Shown here in pieces: positions 21,228 through 30,165 of a stretch of 43,199 nt of DNA. Within the stretch, counting starts at the first letter, position 1, and each line of letters begins with the position of its first letter. The stretch spans positions 1-43,199 of the IMG/VR virus record IMGVR_UViG_3300024518_004174. One strand, written 5' to 3'. A model generated the notes under the pieces. It was not told the DNA's origin. It saw only the letters and a program-made list of their open reading frames with translations, and did not search any database. The position numbers and the translations under genes are program-made. The stretch is from a virus.

Positions 21228-22148
21228 TTAATTGAAGCCAGAGCTAGCTGCGGTTCCCGTACTACCACCGCCACCAAGCGCCGCCAAAATAGTACCTAGT
21301 TGATCTTCACCGCCACCGCCGCCAGGATTAACGGTACCCTTAATAGCTTCTTCAAGGGCGATCTGCACAAGGCCCTTCTGTGAGGGCTCAATGAAGGTCT
21401 GAGAGCCGATATTTTCGAATGTCTGCCCAAAGGCAGCAGCAAGGGCAGCTTGACGACGACGTGCGGTCTCTTCCTGCTGTTGTCGGAAGATGTCGAACTC
21501 GAACAGCGTCTGCTGAAGTTGCGGCTGCCGAGCAAAGTCTAGTGCCTGCGTGAGCTGTCCAGGGAGGCCCTGGACGGTTGGCGTTAGACCGAGGGCCTGA
21601 AGGGCAACTTGATCGGTACGTGCGCGCTCGGAAAGTGCCGTTTCCTGTTGTCGCTGACTGAGAATGCGGAAGAAGTCTTCTGTTGCCTCATTCCTAGCTC
21701 GCAAGCGTTCACCAGAGAATGCCTTAGCACTTAGCTGGCGATCGAGTTGATCGAGCGTCCCTCCTTGACCGAGGAATTGCTCCTCCAGGGGCGCCTGGAT
21801 AGCCTGTTGAAAGAACTGACTTGTGTCCTGGGGGCCTTGCGTGAGGAGGCGCTGGGTTGTGCTTTCGGCATCTGCGGCGAGGCCTTCGCCACTCGCTAAT
21901 TGCATAGCGCGCTCTTCAAGAGCGGCAAGGGAGAATTCCTGGCCCTGTGTCAGACCGGGGATGAGTGGTCCACCGCCACTTGGGGCGAACGTTGGCGCCT
22001 CAATTCCCCCAGGAGCCGCAAAGCCGCCAAGGATCTTGTTCAACACCTCTTGCTGAGGTTGCGTGATAGTGCCGAACTTGCTGATCTGTGGATCGATCTG
22101 TTGAGGACCGCCTTTACTGCCGACAAAAAGATCGCTTAGGAAACCCAT
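21228..22148 (-). CDS. Internal virion-like protein (306 aa)
   Basis: It starts MGFLSDLFVGSKGGPQQIDP with a short amphipathic helix, followed by glycine-rich and Gln-rich stretches and helices (QFFQQAIQAPLEEQFLGQGG, ILSQRQQETALSERARTDQV). It ends in a flexible Gly-rich tail (NPGGGGGEDQLGTILAALGG). This layout is common in the smallest internal virion protein of short-tailed phages encoded before the two larger ones. No enzymatic motif. Begins 35 bases after the tail protein gene. Confidence 0.55.
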   Translation of the reverse strand: MGFLSDLFVGSKGGPQQIDPQISKFGTITQPQQEVLNKILGGFAAPGGIEAPTFAPSGGGPLIPGLTQGQEFSLAALEERAMQLASGEGLAADAESTTQRLLTQGPQDTSQFFQQAIQAPLEEQFLGQGGTLDQLDRQLSAKAFSGERLRARNEATEDFFRILSQRQQETALSERARTDQVALQALGLTPTVQGLPGQLTQALDFARQPQLQQTLFEFDIFRQQQEETARRRQAALAAAFGQTFENIGSQTFIEPSQKGLVQIALEEAIKGTVNPGGGGGEDQLGTILAALGGGGSTGTAASSGFN

Positions 22149-22183
22149 TTCTAACTCCTACAAGATATGAGGTGTGGAGCGCC

Positions 22184-23959
22184 TCATAAGATCGATCGTT
22201 CTTCACGATGAAGAAAGCCGAACCATTCTAGGCCAAAGGTCCCACCGGTTCCACTCCATCTCCACCGGAGGTCGCGTGCGATGAATTGACTATTTGCAAC
22301 AGTTACTTCGTCGAAGGACGCGCCCGGTGACATCGTGGCCCACGTGGTCCAAGTTGCTCCTTGATCGAGGCTGTACTCTAACGTGACGCTTGTTCCACGG
22401 ATAAATTGATCGAGGCGATCCACACGGATCTCTTTGTGCCCTTGGACGAAGCTTTTACTTTCCACGCTGAAGGAAATCGATAGTCCTGCATCGTCCGCGC
22501 TCGCTAGGTCGTATTCATACGTGACAAGGGCACTTGACCCGCAGAGTACTATGGTCGCATTAGTAGTACTGATCGCTTGACTGTCCCATGTGTCAGTGTT
22601 AGCATCCCATGTCCCTGTCATGTCGTCCCAAGCTGTTCCACCTTCTGCCTTGAAGAAACCGAAGCCGCTTAGGGTATGAGACCAGGAGCGCGGTAGGAAT
22701 GAGTTGGTCATTCGCTGGTAGCGGACCGCGCGGTTAGGCCAAGTTGAGCCCTTTGCGGGATAGCAGAAGAATACTTCATCGTAGGTGCTCTCATGAAAAG
22801 CAAACGAACGAGACGCGTTCTGAGGACTTATGTCGCCGACATTTGGATCGAAGAGGTGGCGTTGGATACGCGCGCCAAACGCGGTGTTCGTTGTGAAGCC
22901 CCCAGTGTATTCGTAGATGCCATCGCTGTCGAAGACAAGGTGACGGTCGTGCAAGGAGATGACGGAGTTAGGACTGAGCGCACCGTGGCCGGCTACGACG
23001 GGTTTCGGTTGAAAGGTCGTGGTGACGCTGCCGACATCCTCGTAGCGAACGATACCGCCGCCATTGCGCCGATAGAGGATCATGTAGGGGCCAAGGGGCG
23101 CAGCTGCGATCAGGGGAGCACCGCTCGTGAAGGTGTCATCGAAGTTGTCCGATGGCCAGCTCTGGGCGTTTCCCAATGCGCAATATCGGACCCGGTATGG
23201 TTTTGCCGTCCCGCTCTCGGTGGTGCCGATTAAGAGCAACCGATTAGCAAAAAGTGCCAGGGCCTTACAGGTCGTAGCTGTAAGCCCTGGTACATCTACG
23301 ACGTCGGTACCGTCGAAGCGTTGAACGTTGTCGTTATTGTTCGTGAAGACAAACCAGTCTTCCCAGGGGACTGTAAGGCCGGTGACGTGTTCGGGGTCAG
23401 TGCCGGTTAGGGTGACACTTTCGAAGACAGCATTACCTATTCCAGCCGCACTCGGGAAGGCGTCATCGATTGTGATCGTCGCGCCGGCGGGCGAGCCATC
23501 GATGGTCGTTTCATGGAGAGTGCCATCATCAAGACGGATCGCGATAGGCTCTCCATCCGTGAAGCCTGTAATGTCCGCGACATCGACTGTGAGGTCTGTC
23601 GTGACAGCGCCAACCGCAACAGTGGTGCTAGTTCCATTGCTGACAAGTTCCCAATCGGCATTCGTTGTGCTCCATTCATAGAAGCGAGTGTTTGTGACGA
23701 GGACGGTTTCTATGGAACCACTATTGCGCTCGAAGAGGAACGTTCGTCGGGGGGTTCCTACGATGGAGTTACCAATCGCCGCGTAGCCTGTGTCTATCTC
23801 AAGGCGTCCTTGACGGATGACTACGTTGTTCGCGGCTGGCGTCTGTTCTTCTGCGAGCTGGCTAGGTGTAAGGGCTGTGTTAAGGCCCCCGAGCAACGAG
23901 CGCACTGTGGAGTACGTCCAGCCAGTGTCAAGTTGAAAGCGCTCTTGTGCTAGGGGCAT
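22184..23959 (-). CDS. Tail hub/stabilisation protein, beta-propeller-like (591 aa)
   Basis: It is rich in repeated strands. The opening LLGGLNTALTPSQLAEEQTP leads to NNVVIRQGRLEIDTGYAAIG, as in the P22 gp10 / T7 gp12-type tail nozzle proteins that define which positions are 'genes to be listed'. Repeated W-x-x-F, DG-x-x and NRLLLIGTTE blades follow across residues 100-450. The last part has a SYS-like lectin fold. It probably forms the tail nozzle between connectors and fibres. One-base overlap with its upstream neighbour (TAATG). Confidence 0.6.
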   Translation of the reverse strand: MPLAQERFQLDTGWTYSTVRSLLGGLNTALTPSQLAEEQTPAANNVVIRQGRLEIDTGYAAIGNSIVGTPRRTFLFERNSGSIETVLVTNTRFYEWSTTNADWELVSNGTSTTVAVGAVTTDLTVDVADITGFTDGEPIAIRLDDGTLHETTIDGSPAGATITIDDAFPSAAGIGNAVFESVTLTGTDPEHVTGLTVPWEDWFVFTNNNDNVQRFDGTDVVDVPGLTATTCKALALFANRLLLIGTTESGTAKPYRVRYCALGNAQSWPSDNFDDTFTSGAPLIAAAPLGPYMILYRRNGGGIVRYEDVGSVTTTFQPKPVVAGHGALSPNSVISLHDRHLVFDSDGIYEYTGGFTTNTAFGARIQRHLFDPNVGDISPQNASRSFAFHESTYDEVFFCYPAKGSTWPNRAVRYQRMTNSFLPRSWSHTLSGFGFFKAEGGTAWDDMTGTWDANTDTWDSQAISTTNATIVLCGSSALVTYEYDLASADDAGLSISFSVESKSFVQGHKEIRVDRLDQFIRGTSVTLEYSLDQGATWTTWATMSPGASFDEVTVANSQFIARDLRWRWSGTGGTFGLEWFGFLHREERSIL

Positions 23960-24861
23960 TAGACTAGGAACTCCGCGCCACAGTGGACAGCCATCATTTG
24001 GACGGTGTTTGGTTGCCCTGTTGTTACTTCAACAAGGATGCCTTCACTGGCACTTCCTGTTACAGCAGTGGCGAGTTCAGTGAGTTTGAAGGCGAAGGGG
24101 ACACTGCTGTCAACGTCACTTTCGGTGGAATGAACAGTAGACATACGTTTGATCTCTGTTCCACCAGGGACAAACGCCGCCGCATCGTAGGTCCATCCTT
24201 GATCATCATGTTTGAGGAGAGCAATGTCAAAGGACGCATCATTAGCAGCTGCTAGTCCAACACATTCAAAGTCAGTGAGTGTAAAATCTCTATTCCCATA
24301 GTCCTCGTACTTTGCCCAGCCATAATTAAAGTCAGCAGTACCAGGAGAGACAAGAGTAATAGTGACTTGGCCCAGGAACTTCTTGGCCGTCTCGTAATAT
24401 TCATCCACAGCAACAGCACTGAGGTCACTAACAACAGTTTCGGTATCACTTGTGGTGCGGACACCAAGATCGGTGATGGAGGTGCCGGTGACAGTGAGAG
24501 ATCCGCCCCCTGCACCGCCCATAACAACGAACACATGTGCTGCGTAAGGGACATTTGCTGCGCCGAGGGTCACTGTCGTCGAACCGCCACTTAGGTTCGC
24601 ATCCGCCGCTACTGCTTCGTAGAAGCCAGCGACGTAGTACGTCCCTGAGCCGATACCTTGGCTAGTAAATGGATAGGATTTGAATGCGGGAGGTACAGCG
24701 TTGATAGCTTCCGCGTGACTATCGCGGAGGTCTTCACAGGCTTTTACAATTAGTTCAATTGCTTGCCGTGTTATGGAGGCCGGATCTTCGCTGGAGACAA
24801 GTTCGAGGGCTTGCGTGAACGAGGGCCAATGATCGCTGACGCGGAGGACAGTGGCCACCAC
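23959..24861 (-). CDS. Tail-associated structural protein (300 aa)
   Basis: A short helical start (WPSFTQALELVSSEDPASITR) is followed by many beta strands with Thr/Ser/Val repeats (GSTTVTLGAANVPYAAHVFV, LGQVTITLVSPG, GSASEGILVEVTTG). This is typical of tail or head-fibre proteins of phages. The gene lies between fibre and nozzle genes. The exact role is unknown. It begins next to the stop of the small gene at 24862-25080. Confidence 0.5.
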   Translation of the reverse strand: MVATVLRVSDHWPSFTQALELVSSEDPASITRQAIELIVKACEDLRDSHAEAINAVPPAFKSYPFTSQGIGSGTYYVAGFYEAVAADANLSGGSTTVTLGAANVPYAAHVFVVMGGAGGGSLTVTGTSITDLGVRTTSDTETVVSDLSAVAVDEYYETAKKFLGQVTITLVSPGTADFNYGWAKYEDYGNRDFTLTDFECVGLAAANDASFDIALLKHDDQGWTYDAAAFVPGGTEIKRMSTVHSTESDVDSSVPFAFKLTELATAVTGSASEGILVEVTTGQPNTVQMMAVHCGAEFLV

Positions 24862-25080
24862 TCACTCCGTTCGTGGGCTGTTTGCATGGAGGGCAACGAG
24901 GTCCTGTTCTAGTCCTGCTCCTGCGGAGCAGGAGCATGGCTCCCTCTGAGCCCTCCGGCAAACGCTCATAGCAGCGGCGCAATGCACACAGCGCGCCGTC
25001 CTCTGGTTGGTCCAGCGCCCCGTATGCCGTGCAGGGGAAACTTTAGCTTTCCAAGAGGTGTGCAGTTGATAATTAAGCAT
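24862..25080 (-). CDS. Hypothetical small cysteine-rich protein (72 aa)
   Basis: No family recognised. The ATG at 25080 lies inside the end of the fibre gene (eight-base overlap) and the stop abuts the next gene. The protein is basic, with cysteines in ARCVHCAAAMSVCRRAQREPC that could bind a metal or form disulfides. A perfect hairpin (24913-24933) encodes its CSAGA region. It might be a small cement or regulator, but it could also be a non-coding spacer with an accidental open frame. Confidence 0.4.
   Translation of the reverse strand: MLNYQLHTSWKAKVSPARHTGRWTNQRTARCVHCAAAMSVCRRAQREPCSCSAGAGLEQDLVALHANSPRTE
24913..24933. repeat. GC-rich triloop hairpin
   Basis: TCCTGCTCC-TGC-GGAGCAGGA is a perfect nine-bp inverted repeat with a three-base loop, in the junction between tail genes. 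Confidence 0.7.
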
Positions 25081-26122
25081 GTCGAATTCCGTAGAGCGAC
25101 CAGCGCCCTCCGTCGATGTTCCCTGAGCTTGCAAGGAAACGGCCACCAATGATCGCGCCAGTTCCTCCTACCCAGCAGCCGCCTCCGCGCACGGTCGATG
25201 TCAGTCCATTAGGATCAAGCCAGGTCATTTCGTAGTTTATGATCTTGTGAAAGGCAGTCTCAGAGGGCTTACTGATTGTGATACGGCCAGAGAAGCTTTC
25301 ATCGGCCGCATTGCCAAGATCGGCCGCCGATGAACCATCTACAAGGAGTATCCCGCTGGAGCTAGAGCCAGCTTCTGCGACTACCCCGGAGGCACCATCT
25401 AAGCTGGATCGGAAGCCACTGTATTTGTAGTCGGCACTTCCCCATGTGGGTCCAGCGATAGCTACTCGAAAGAGGAGACCGACACTGTCTGTTGCAACGT
25501 GTCCTGCGGCCCATTCGATCTCGTACTTTTCGTAGGTGCTATCGATGCCGGTCGTGAAATCAACTGTGGCGCTGCCGCTGATTTCCTGCGTCTCAATGAG
25601 GACGCGCCCGCCTACCCCAGCCCAGGCAGGATTTGCCCCAGCCCCCCCTGTAACAAGTGCTTGACCACTTGTTCCCGCACTAAGCACTGCTGGCGCGCCA
25701 GAGGCTCCATAGTAAAGCACGTCCCCCTGCGTGGCCGCAGCGATCTTCGCAAGTGTCACAGCGTCGTCAACAATTCCCGTCGTGTCGACTTCAGTGTTAG
25801 CGATCAGCAGCTTCCCGCCACTAGTCATCTGGATGACGTTGCCACTCTCGTCCTCCCAGAAGAGTTCGACAACAGCGCTCACGTCTTTCAGGTAGAGGAA
25901 ACCTTTATTGGCGACATTTGAGGGATCAGCGATCGGTGCAGCGAGGGTGACTTTGACGTGCTCACCGTCGTCAGCGTCCCCTGCCCACGAGTGATCAACT
26001 TCCGTTCGTTCCTGGATGTCTGACTTCAGGTTCCTGATCTGATCATCGCCATCACTAATGTCATCGCCACCAGCAGGCTGGGCCTCGTAGGCGGCGTTCC
26101 AGGTTCTAGTGAAAACTGTCAT
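25073..26122 (-). CDS. Tail fibre-like protein (349 aa)
   Basis: The N-terminus (MTVFTRTWNAAYEAQPAGGD, then SDGDDQIRNLKSDIQERTEVDH) is the widespread start of phage fibre proteins that join to the virion. A collagen-like or coiled region and alanine/glycine-rich linker follow (TQGDVLYYGASGAPAVLSAG). Beta-rich ends (ADYKYSGFRSSLDGASG, GRITISKPSETAFHK) look like a receptor-binding head. It probably binds the cell surface as a trimer. It overlaps the connector gene by 17 bases. Confidence 0.6.
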   Translation of the reverse strand: MTVFTRTWNAAYEAQPAGGDDISDGDDQIRNLKSDIQERTEVDHSWAGDADDGEHVKVTLAAPIADPSNVANKGFLYLKDVSAVVELFWEDESGNVIQMTSGGKLLIANTEVDTTGIVDDAVTLAKIAAATQGDVLYYGASGAPAVLSAGTSGQALVTGGAGANPAWAGVGGRVLIETQEISGSATVDFTTGIDSTYEKYEIEWAAGHVATDSVGLLFRVAIAGPTWGSADYKYSGFRSSLDGASGVVAEAGSSSSGILLVDGSSAADLGNAADESFSGRITISKPSETAFHKIINYEMTWLDPNGLTSTVRGGGCWVGGTGAIIGGRFLASSGNIDGGRWSLYGIRHA

Positions 26123-26864
26123 AAGGATGCATGCTCCGAACGAAAGGGTCTTTCCAATATTCGCCGCGACCGGCTCCTCGATCGGACGACGAGGGGATGT
26201 CCATTCCTGGTTGCCTGTTGTTCTGCTTCTTCGCCTGTTTAACGTGTCGGTTCATCTCAATGGTCAGGTCGCGCCGGAGTTCCTGCGCCTCTTCCCCAGA
26301 AACAGCCATCATGATCGACCGAGAGGCCATTGTGATGATGAGTTCGTCCTTCTCCTTCAAGTCAGAGGTATCGCCAGCTGCGGCGAGCGCTGTTGGTAAA
26401 ATTCGGTAACGGATAGCATAGTTGAGTGCTTGGTTAGGAATAGGGCGCAGTTGAACTGTGTGATAGCGAAGAGCAAAATGGGTCGGGGCTACTGCGGTGA
26501 GATCAGCTCCCTCTCCGCCTCCTGCGAAGGGAATAGCGTCCCACCGGCGATCGAGCGCGAGAGCAGGGACAAAGACTAGTCGACGCTGTTGTCCATCAGT
26601 GGTCACATGAAGGGAGACTAACTTGTCAAGGCGATCACTGCTGGGAAGGAAGCTGTCTAGGTTGATCAGTTGATCCCTCTCTGGATCATCTTCGAAGCCA
26701 GAGGTGAATTCTGCGAGGCGCTCTAGCTCACGCCACTGAGCCATCTCGACAATCTGATCTTGTGCCAAGTTCAAGAAGCGCGTGATGCGATGCCGACTGA
26801 GGGACCTAAAAGGATTAACATTCCTTGTCACCTCTAAGCGGAGTTCCTTGTGAGTTAGGGCCAT
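26106..26864 (-). CDS. Head-tail connector/adaptor-like protein, copy 2 (252 aa)
   Basis: It is helical at the start: RITRFLNLAQDQIVEMAQWRE, the pattern of phage adaptor proteins that bind under the portal. Strands and TSDLKEKDELIITMASRS follow. The neighbour at 26864-27511 has the same two landmarks (RVDRWLNQAQRRIGAQAAWEE and TSDLNDKDDMIIAL), showing that the pair arose by duplication. Probably forms one ring of the head-tail connector. It ends with a basic, disordered tail. It begins on the stop of its upstream copy. Confidence 0.6.
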   Translation of the reverse strand: MALTHKELRLEVTRNVNPFRSLSRHRITRFLNLAQDQIVEMAQWRELERLAEFTSGFEDDPERDQLINLDSFLPSSDRLDKLVSLHVTTDGQQRRLVFVPALALDRRWDAIPFAGGGEGADLTAVAPTHFALRYHTVQLRPIPNQALNYAIRYRILPTALAAAGDTSDLKEKDELIITMASRSIMMAVSGEEAQELRRDLTIEMNRHVKQAKKQNNRQPGMDIPSSSDRGAGRGEYWKDPFVRSMHPYDSFH

Positions 26865-27511
26865 TAGGATCTCCTTTGTGTTTGCGCTGTTCTATCGAGG
26901 TCAAGGCGCGCACGGTCCTCGGGGACGGCCACTTGTAGCAATTCTTCATACATCTTCCGCCAGACCTGCTGTCCTTCAAGGTTCCCCAAAGAGCTGAAGA
27001 GCATAGAGGTCGTCAGCGCGATGATCATATCGTCTTTGTCGTTGAGGTCACTCGTCTGTCCGCCAGTTGTCAGTGTGGTTGGTTTCTTAGTGTGCAGAGA
27101 GGCTAGCTGGTAGGTCTTATCGACCGGGCGAGAGAGGTAAACTGTCTCCCCCCAGACGGTGTAGATCTCAGGTGCGTCGGCTGTTTCACTCGCGGGCCGA
27201 GGAAACTCCTCATAGAACTCTCGCATCGGTAGGAAGTCTAGTCCGTCCTCATCTCCATCTTGGTCTATTCGAAGCAGCAAGATCTTCCCCACCGCCGCAG
27301 CACTATCAACAACAGCAAAAGTGGCACTATTGTTAGGACTAGCAAGGGAGAAGGTTGAGGTTGCCTCAAGCTCCTCCCATGCAGCCTGCGCGCCGATGCG
27401 CCTCTGCGCTTGATTAAGCCAGCGATCCACGCGGGTGTTCGTGAAGCTCGATCGATCAGCAAAGTTCAGCTTCACTTCTTCACGAAAGTTGTCAAGAGTG
27501 AGGAGGCCCAC
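26864..27511 (-). CDS. Head-tail connector/adaptor-like protein, copy 1 (215 aa)
   Basis: Same design as the gene downstream: MGLLTLDNFREEVKLNFADR, RVDRWLNQAQRRIGAQAAWE, then a beta middle and TSDLNDKDDMIIALTTS and a basic C-terminus. These features match small tail-adaptor proteins located after the capsid gene in short-tailed phages. Pairwise likeness over the LN-x-AQ and TSDL motifs is clear, with the rest diverged. Two related adaptors may stack in the neck. Confidence 0.6.
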   Translation of the reverse strand: MGLLTLDNFREEVKLNFADRSSFTNTRVDRWLNQAQRRIGAQAAWEELEATSTFSLASPNNSATFAVVDSAAAVGKILLLRIDQDGDEDGLDFLPMREFYEEFPRPASETADAPEIYTVWGETVYLSRPVDKTYQLASLHTKKPTTLTTGGQTSDLNDKDDMIIALTTSMLFSSLGNLEGQQVWRKMYEELLQVAVPEDRARLDLDRTAQTQRRS

Positions 27512-27520
27512 AGGGGCCTC

Positions 27521-27871
27521 CTACCGTGCTACCCCAATGGCCAAGAAGTTGAAACTCCCTGCATCGGTATCGTCAGTGAGTTCCACTTCCGGGCCATCGG
27601 CTGTCGCGCTAGCATCTACGCCAGCCCAACATTTGATGGAGCCGCTAGCTTGGACCCAGGTGCCATGGTAGCCCTCGTCCGAGGGACCATCAAGGATCAC
27701 GACTACAGTGGGGTCACTACGGAATAGGTTAGTGATCCCCGTGATCTCCACGAGGGTCGAGTTGTAGTTTGTGACGTTCACCTGGCCATAGGCGATGCCC
27801 AGGCGACTTAAGTGCAATCGCTCAGACTTGCCAGGATGTTCCAGGGTGGCAGTAGCAGCATAAGCAGCCAT
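27521..27871 (-). CDS. Small beta-rich virion protein (116 aa)
   Basis: Nearly all beta strand: MAAYAATATLEHPGKSERLH, LGIAYGQVNVTNYNSTLVEI, PTVVVILDG, WVQASGSIKCWAGV. It lies between the decoration-like gene and the adaptors. It resembles head-fibre or head-completion proteins in placement only. The 39455-39763 protein has a similar beta-only make-up, but no direct match is claimed. Confidence 0.5.
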   Translation of the reverse strand: MAAYAATATLEHPGKSERLHLSRLGIAYGQVNVTNYNSTLVEITGITNLFRSDPTVVVILDGPSDEGYHGTWVQASGSIKCWAGVDASATADGPEVELTDDTDAGSFNFLAIGVAR

Positions 27872-27886
27872 GATGGTTCTCCTTTC

Positions 27887-28363
27887 CTAAAAAGGACAAT
27901 CCAAGAAGACTGTCTTGTCACTGTCGTCACTCATTACGCCCATCCGAGAACGGTTGTCCGGCGGATCAACGATCACAGTCTTGTCAGTGCCAGTGCTCGT
28001 GGGAGCACAGATAGCATCACCATCACCAGGTGTAGTACCAAGGGGATCAAGCGAAAACGTAGCTGCGCCTTTGAACTGTATCCACATGTACGTCGCGGTG
28101 ACAGTCACAGTTCCTGTGGCGATACCTGCTCCAATGGGCAACGTATCAGCATCAGTCAAGTCCGCAGTGACAGTCGTGAAACTATCTGCAAGGTAGTAAA
28201 GTGCATCCCCCGCGACGATGTCCAGGTTCCCTGTACCATCATCATAAAGGACCCACTTGTACCACTTGCCGTCTTCATAACGGTGTTTACCTACTCCTTC
28301 CTTGTCTGTGAGGAAAGTGTCAGTTAGACCAGTGATGAAGGAGGCAGAAAGGCCGGTTCCCAT
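27887..28363 (-). CDS. Capsid decoration-like protein (158 aa)
   Basis: A beta-rich sequence with GDALYYLADSFTTVTADLTD, IGAGIATGTVTVTATYMWIQ and SLDPLGTTPGDGDAICAPTS. That resembles the DUF2190/decoration fold (a 'GDA...' strand and a central 'GIA.G' strand) found just after major capsid genes. It probably binds the capsid surface. Starts 14 bases after the capsid stop. Confidence 0.5.
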   Translation of the reverse strand: MGTGLSASFITGLTDTFLTDKEGVGKHRYEDGKWYKWVLYDDGTGNLDIVAGDALYYLADSFTTVTADLTDADTLPIGAGIATGTVTVTATYMWIQFKGAATFSLDPLGTTPGDGDAICAPTSTGTDKTVIVDPPDNRSRMGVMSDDSDKTVFLDCPF

Positions 28364-28377
28364 TTCATTGCTCCTTT

Positions 28378-29343
28378 CTATGCCGTGTCAATGGTGTGCA
28401 TGATGCCTTGTGCTTGTCGGCGGCTAGTGACAAGCTCAAAGGCGCTAACGATTTGCGCGACCCGATCGTTGACCTGGTTGGGGGGCTCTTTCCAATCGGT
28501 CATGTCGAACCACACGGCGGGATCGTACACGAGCGTTAGAAAGCGCGTGTTGAGGAAGTACATCCTTGTGTCAGCACAGGCCGGGCTCCAGATAACAGGT
28601 AGCCCTTTGAATTCAATGTTCTGGAAGCCTGCATCGCCAAGGGTCTTATTAACGATCTGCTTCTGCTCTAGGACACTGTCTTCATAGTATTCATATGGAA
28701 GCTGGCCACCAACGATAATGTCCGGCATGTCCATGTTGAGGTTGTTGCTCACGTTGTTGACCATCGTGCGCATCTCAGGGATGCCCTGAGTGGCGAAGGA
28801 TAGACCGGTCATATTTTTAGTCTTATTCCTCCACCAACTATTGGTGGATTGAGGGATGCTACCGATGGTGGCGGCAGCTGTTGGATCATCGGCCACAAGG
28901 TCCTGGAGACCGTTCATGACGTTGCCAGTCTGAGCAGCAAAGATCGCAGTCTCGATGGTGTCGACAAGACTGTCTTCAGCATTCTGCAACTTGTTTGTTA
29001 CCAGTGAGGTAATTTCATGGCCCGCGCGGTTCTTCTGCTCATCAGTCATAAAGCGAACAATCGTGTCACTGATGTAGCGCCAATCGTATTGGGCTACAGT
29101 GAGGAACTCCTTGTCCGCCACAGGAACAGTTGAACCTTTCGTGATCCATGCAACGTTGTCGCTCTTTGCAAAGCGCAACGGGGTTTGAATGTTCCGACCC
29201 CCTCCTTGCGTCTCGAACCTACCTCCATTCCGCATCCAGAAGAAAAACGGAGTTGCTGTGAAGATATTATCGATCACCGTGTCTCGGCTACCTTGCCAAG
29301 TCGTGGTGTAGAGGTTGTCGAGTTGTTCGGTTAGGGAAACCAT
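28378..29343 (-). CDS. Major capsid protein (321 aa)
   Basis: HK97-fold-type major capsid protein by context and pattern. It has an N-arm (DNLYTTTWQGSRDTVIDNIF), an E-loop-like stretch rich in F and G (FFFWMRNGGRFETQGGGRNI), a long spine helix (LVTNKLQNAEDSLVDTIETA), and P- and A-domain strands (PDIIVGGQLPYEYYEDSVL, FKGLPVIWSPACADTRMYFL). It follows the scaffold gene after an 87-base hairpin-bearing gap. Copy number in the virion would be the highest, consistent with its own strong ribosome site AAAGGAGTTG. Confidence 0.75.
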   Translation of the reverse strand: MVSLTEQLDNLYTTTWQGSRDTVIDNIFTATPFFFWMRNGGRFETQGGGRNIQTPLRFAKSDNVAWITKGSTVPVADKEFLTVAQYDWRYISDTIVRFMTDEQKNRAGHEITSLVTNKLQNAEDSLVDTIETAIFAAQTGNVMNGLQDLVADDPTAAATIGSIPQSTNSWWRNKTKNMTGLSFATQGIPEMRTMVNNVSNNLNMDMPDIIVGGQLPYEYYEDSVLEQKQIVNKTLGDAGFQNIEFKGLPVIWSPACADTRMYFLNTRFLTLVYDPAVWFDMTDWKEPPNQVNDRVAQIVSAFELVTSRRQAQGIMHTIDTA

Positions 29344-29430
29344 CTACAACTCCTTTGAGTGCTTCGCACTCACGCGCAGGCGCCCTGCGCCTGCATGGTT
29401 AAAGTTCCAAGGGTGCGAAGCACTCTAGGA
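29344..29430 (-). other. Hairpin cluster between scaffold and capsid genes
   Basis: Three GC-rich hairpins fill this gap: 29357-29371 (GAGTGC-TTC-GCACTC), 29376-29394 (GCAGGCGC-CCT-GCGCCTGC) and the core GTGC-GAA-GCAC at 29413-29423, the inverse of the first core. They could be mRNA processing or stability elements that set the scaffold-to-capsid ratio, or pause sites. No terminator U-run follows. Confidence 0.55.
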
Positions 29431-30165
29431 TTAGCTCCTGCCCCGAGCGAGATGGGGCATGGTTTCTTGAAGAGCCGCATTGGCAGCGTCAGCTATGGAC
29501 ATGTTTGCGGCACGTCTCGTTTTGCCGCCCGTTGGAGTGAAGCCACCGAAGAGTTTCTCAGGACTGCCGACTTCGTCTTCGTCCTTTGGCTCTTCTTTCT
29601 TCGGTGGGTGGTATTTTGCATTCAATTTCTCTGCCTTCTCAGGATCGCTCTTGCGCGCCTGCTCAAGAACAATTTGTGGATGGTTAGTCAGGCCAGGGAT
29701 AGCTTTGATAACAGTTGCCATTTCATCGAGCCAGTCATCGAAGTCCGGCGTGTTCTCCCGAAGATCCACATAGGCTGCATTGACCTCAGTTGCGAGCGCT
29801 TTGTCTTCGCGCTCCTGCCGCGCACTCTCCAACTTCCGCTCTGTCTTTGTAGCAACATCAGTGGTCATCTTTGTGAAGGCAGTCACTAGTTGAGCGTTGT
29901 CGGCCTCTTCGATGTTCTCCGGGAGACCGTAGTTCATCCACGGTTTATCGGCGTTTGGATCAACAGGTGCCGGCGTCGGAACAACTACTGGAGCCTTCTC
30001 CCCAACAGCCTTCTCCACCGCGCCAAGTCGTCCATTGAATGTGGTCAATGTATTCGTTAGTCCTTCAAGGGTCTCGATGAGTTTAGATTGATCTGCCGCC
30101 GGCGTCTTCTCCGTCGACTTCCCACCCTCACCAGGCTCCTTGCTAGCTACAATAACTTCAGCCAT
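29431..30165 (-). CDS. Capsid scaffolding protein (244 aa)
   Basis: An acidic, low-complexity N-terminus (KEPGEGGKSTEKTPAADQSK), then a coiled coil (TLTTFNGRLGAVEKAVGEK), Pro/Ala linker (VVVPTPAPVDPN), a long charged helix (ERKLESARQEREDKALATEV) and a Lys/Arg-rich end. This is typical of podovirus scaffolds just upstream of the capsid gene. It should guide procapsid assembly and leave before DNA packaging. It overlaps the preceding gene by eight bases. Confidence 0.65.
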   Translation of the reverse strand: MAEVIVASKEPGEGGKSTEKTPAADQSKLIETLEGLTNTLTTFNGRLGAVEKAVGEKAPVVVPTPAPVDPNADKPWMNYGLPENIEEADNAQLVTAFTKMTTDVATKTERKLESARQEREDKALATEVNAAYVDLRENTPDFDDWLDEMATVIKAIPGLTNHPQIVLEQARKSDPEKAEKLNAKYHPPKKEEPKDEDEVGSPEKLFGGFTPTGGKTRRAANMSIADAANAALQETMPHLARGRS

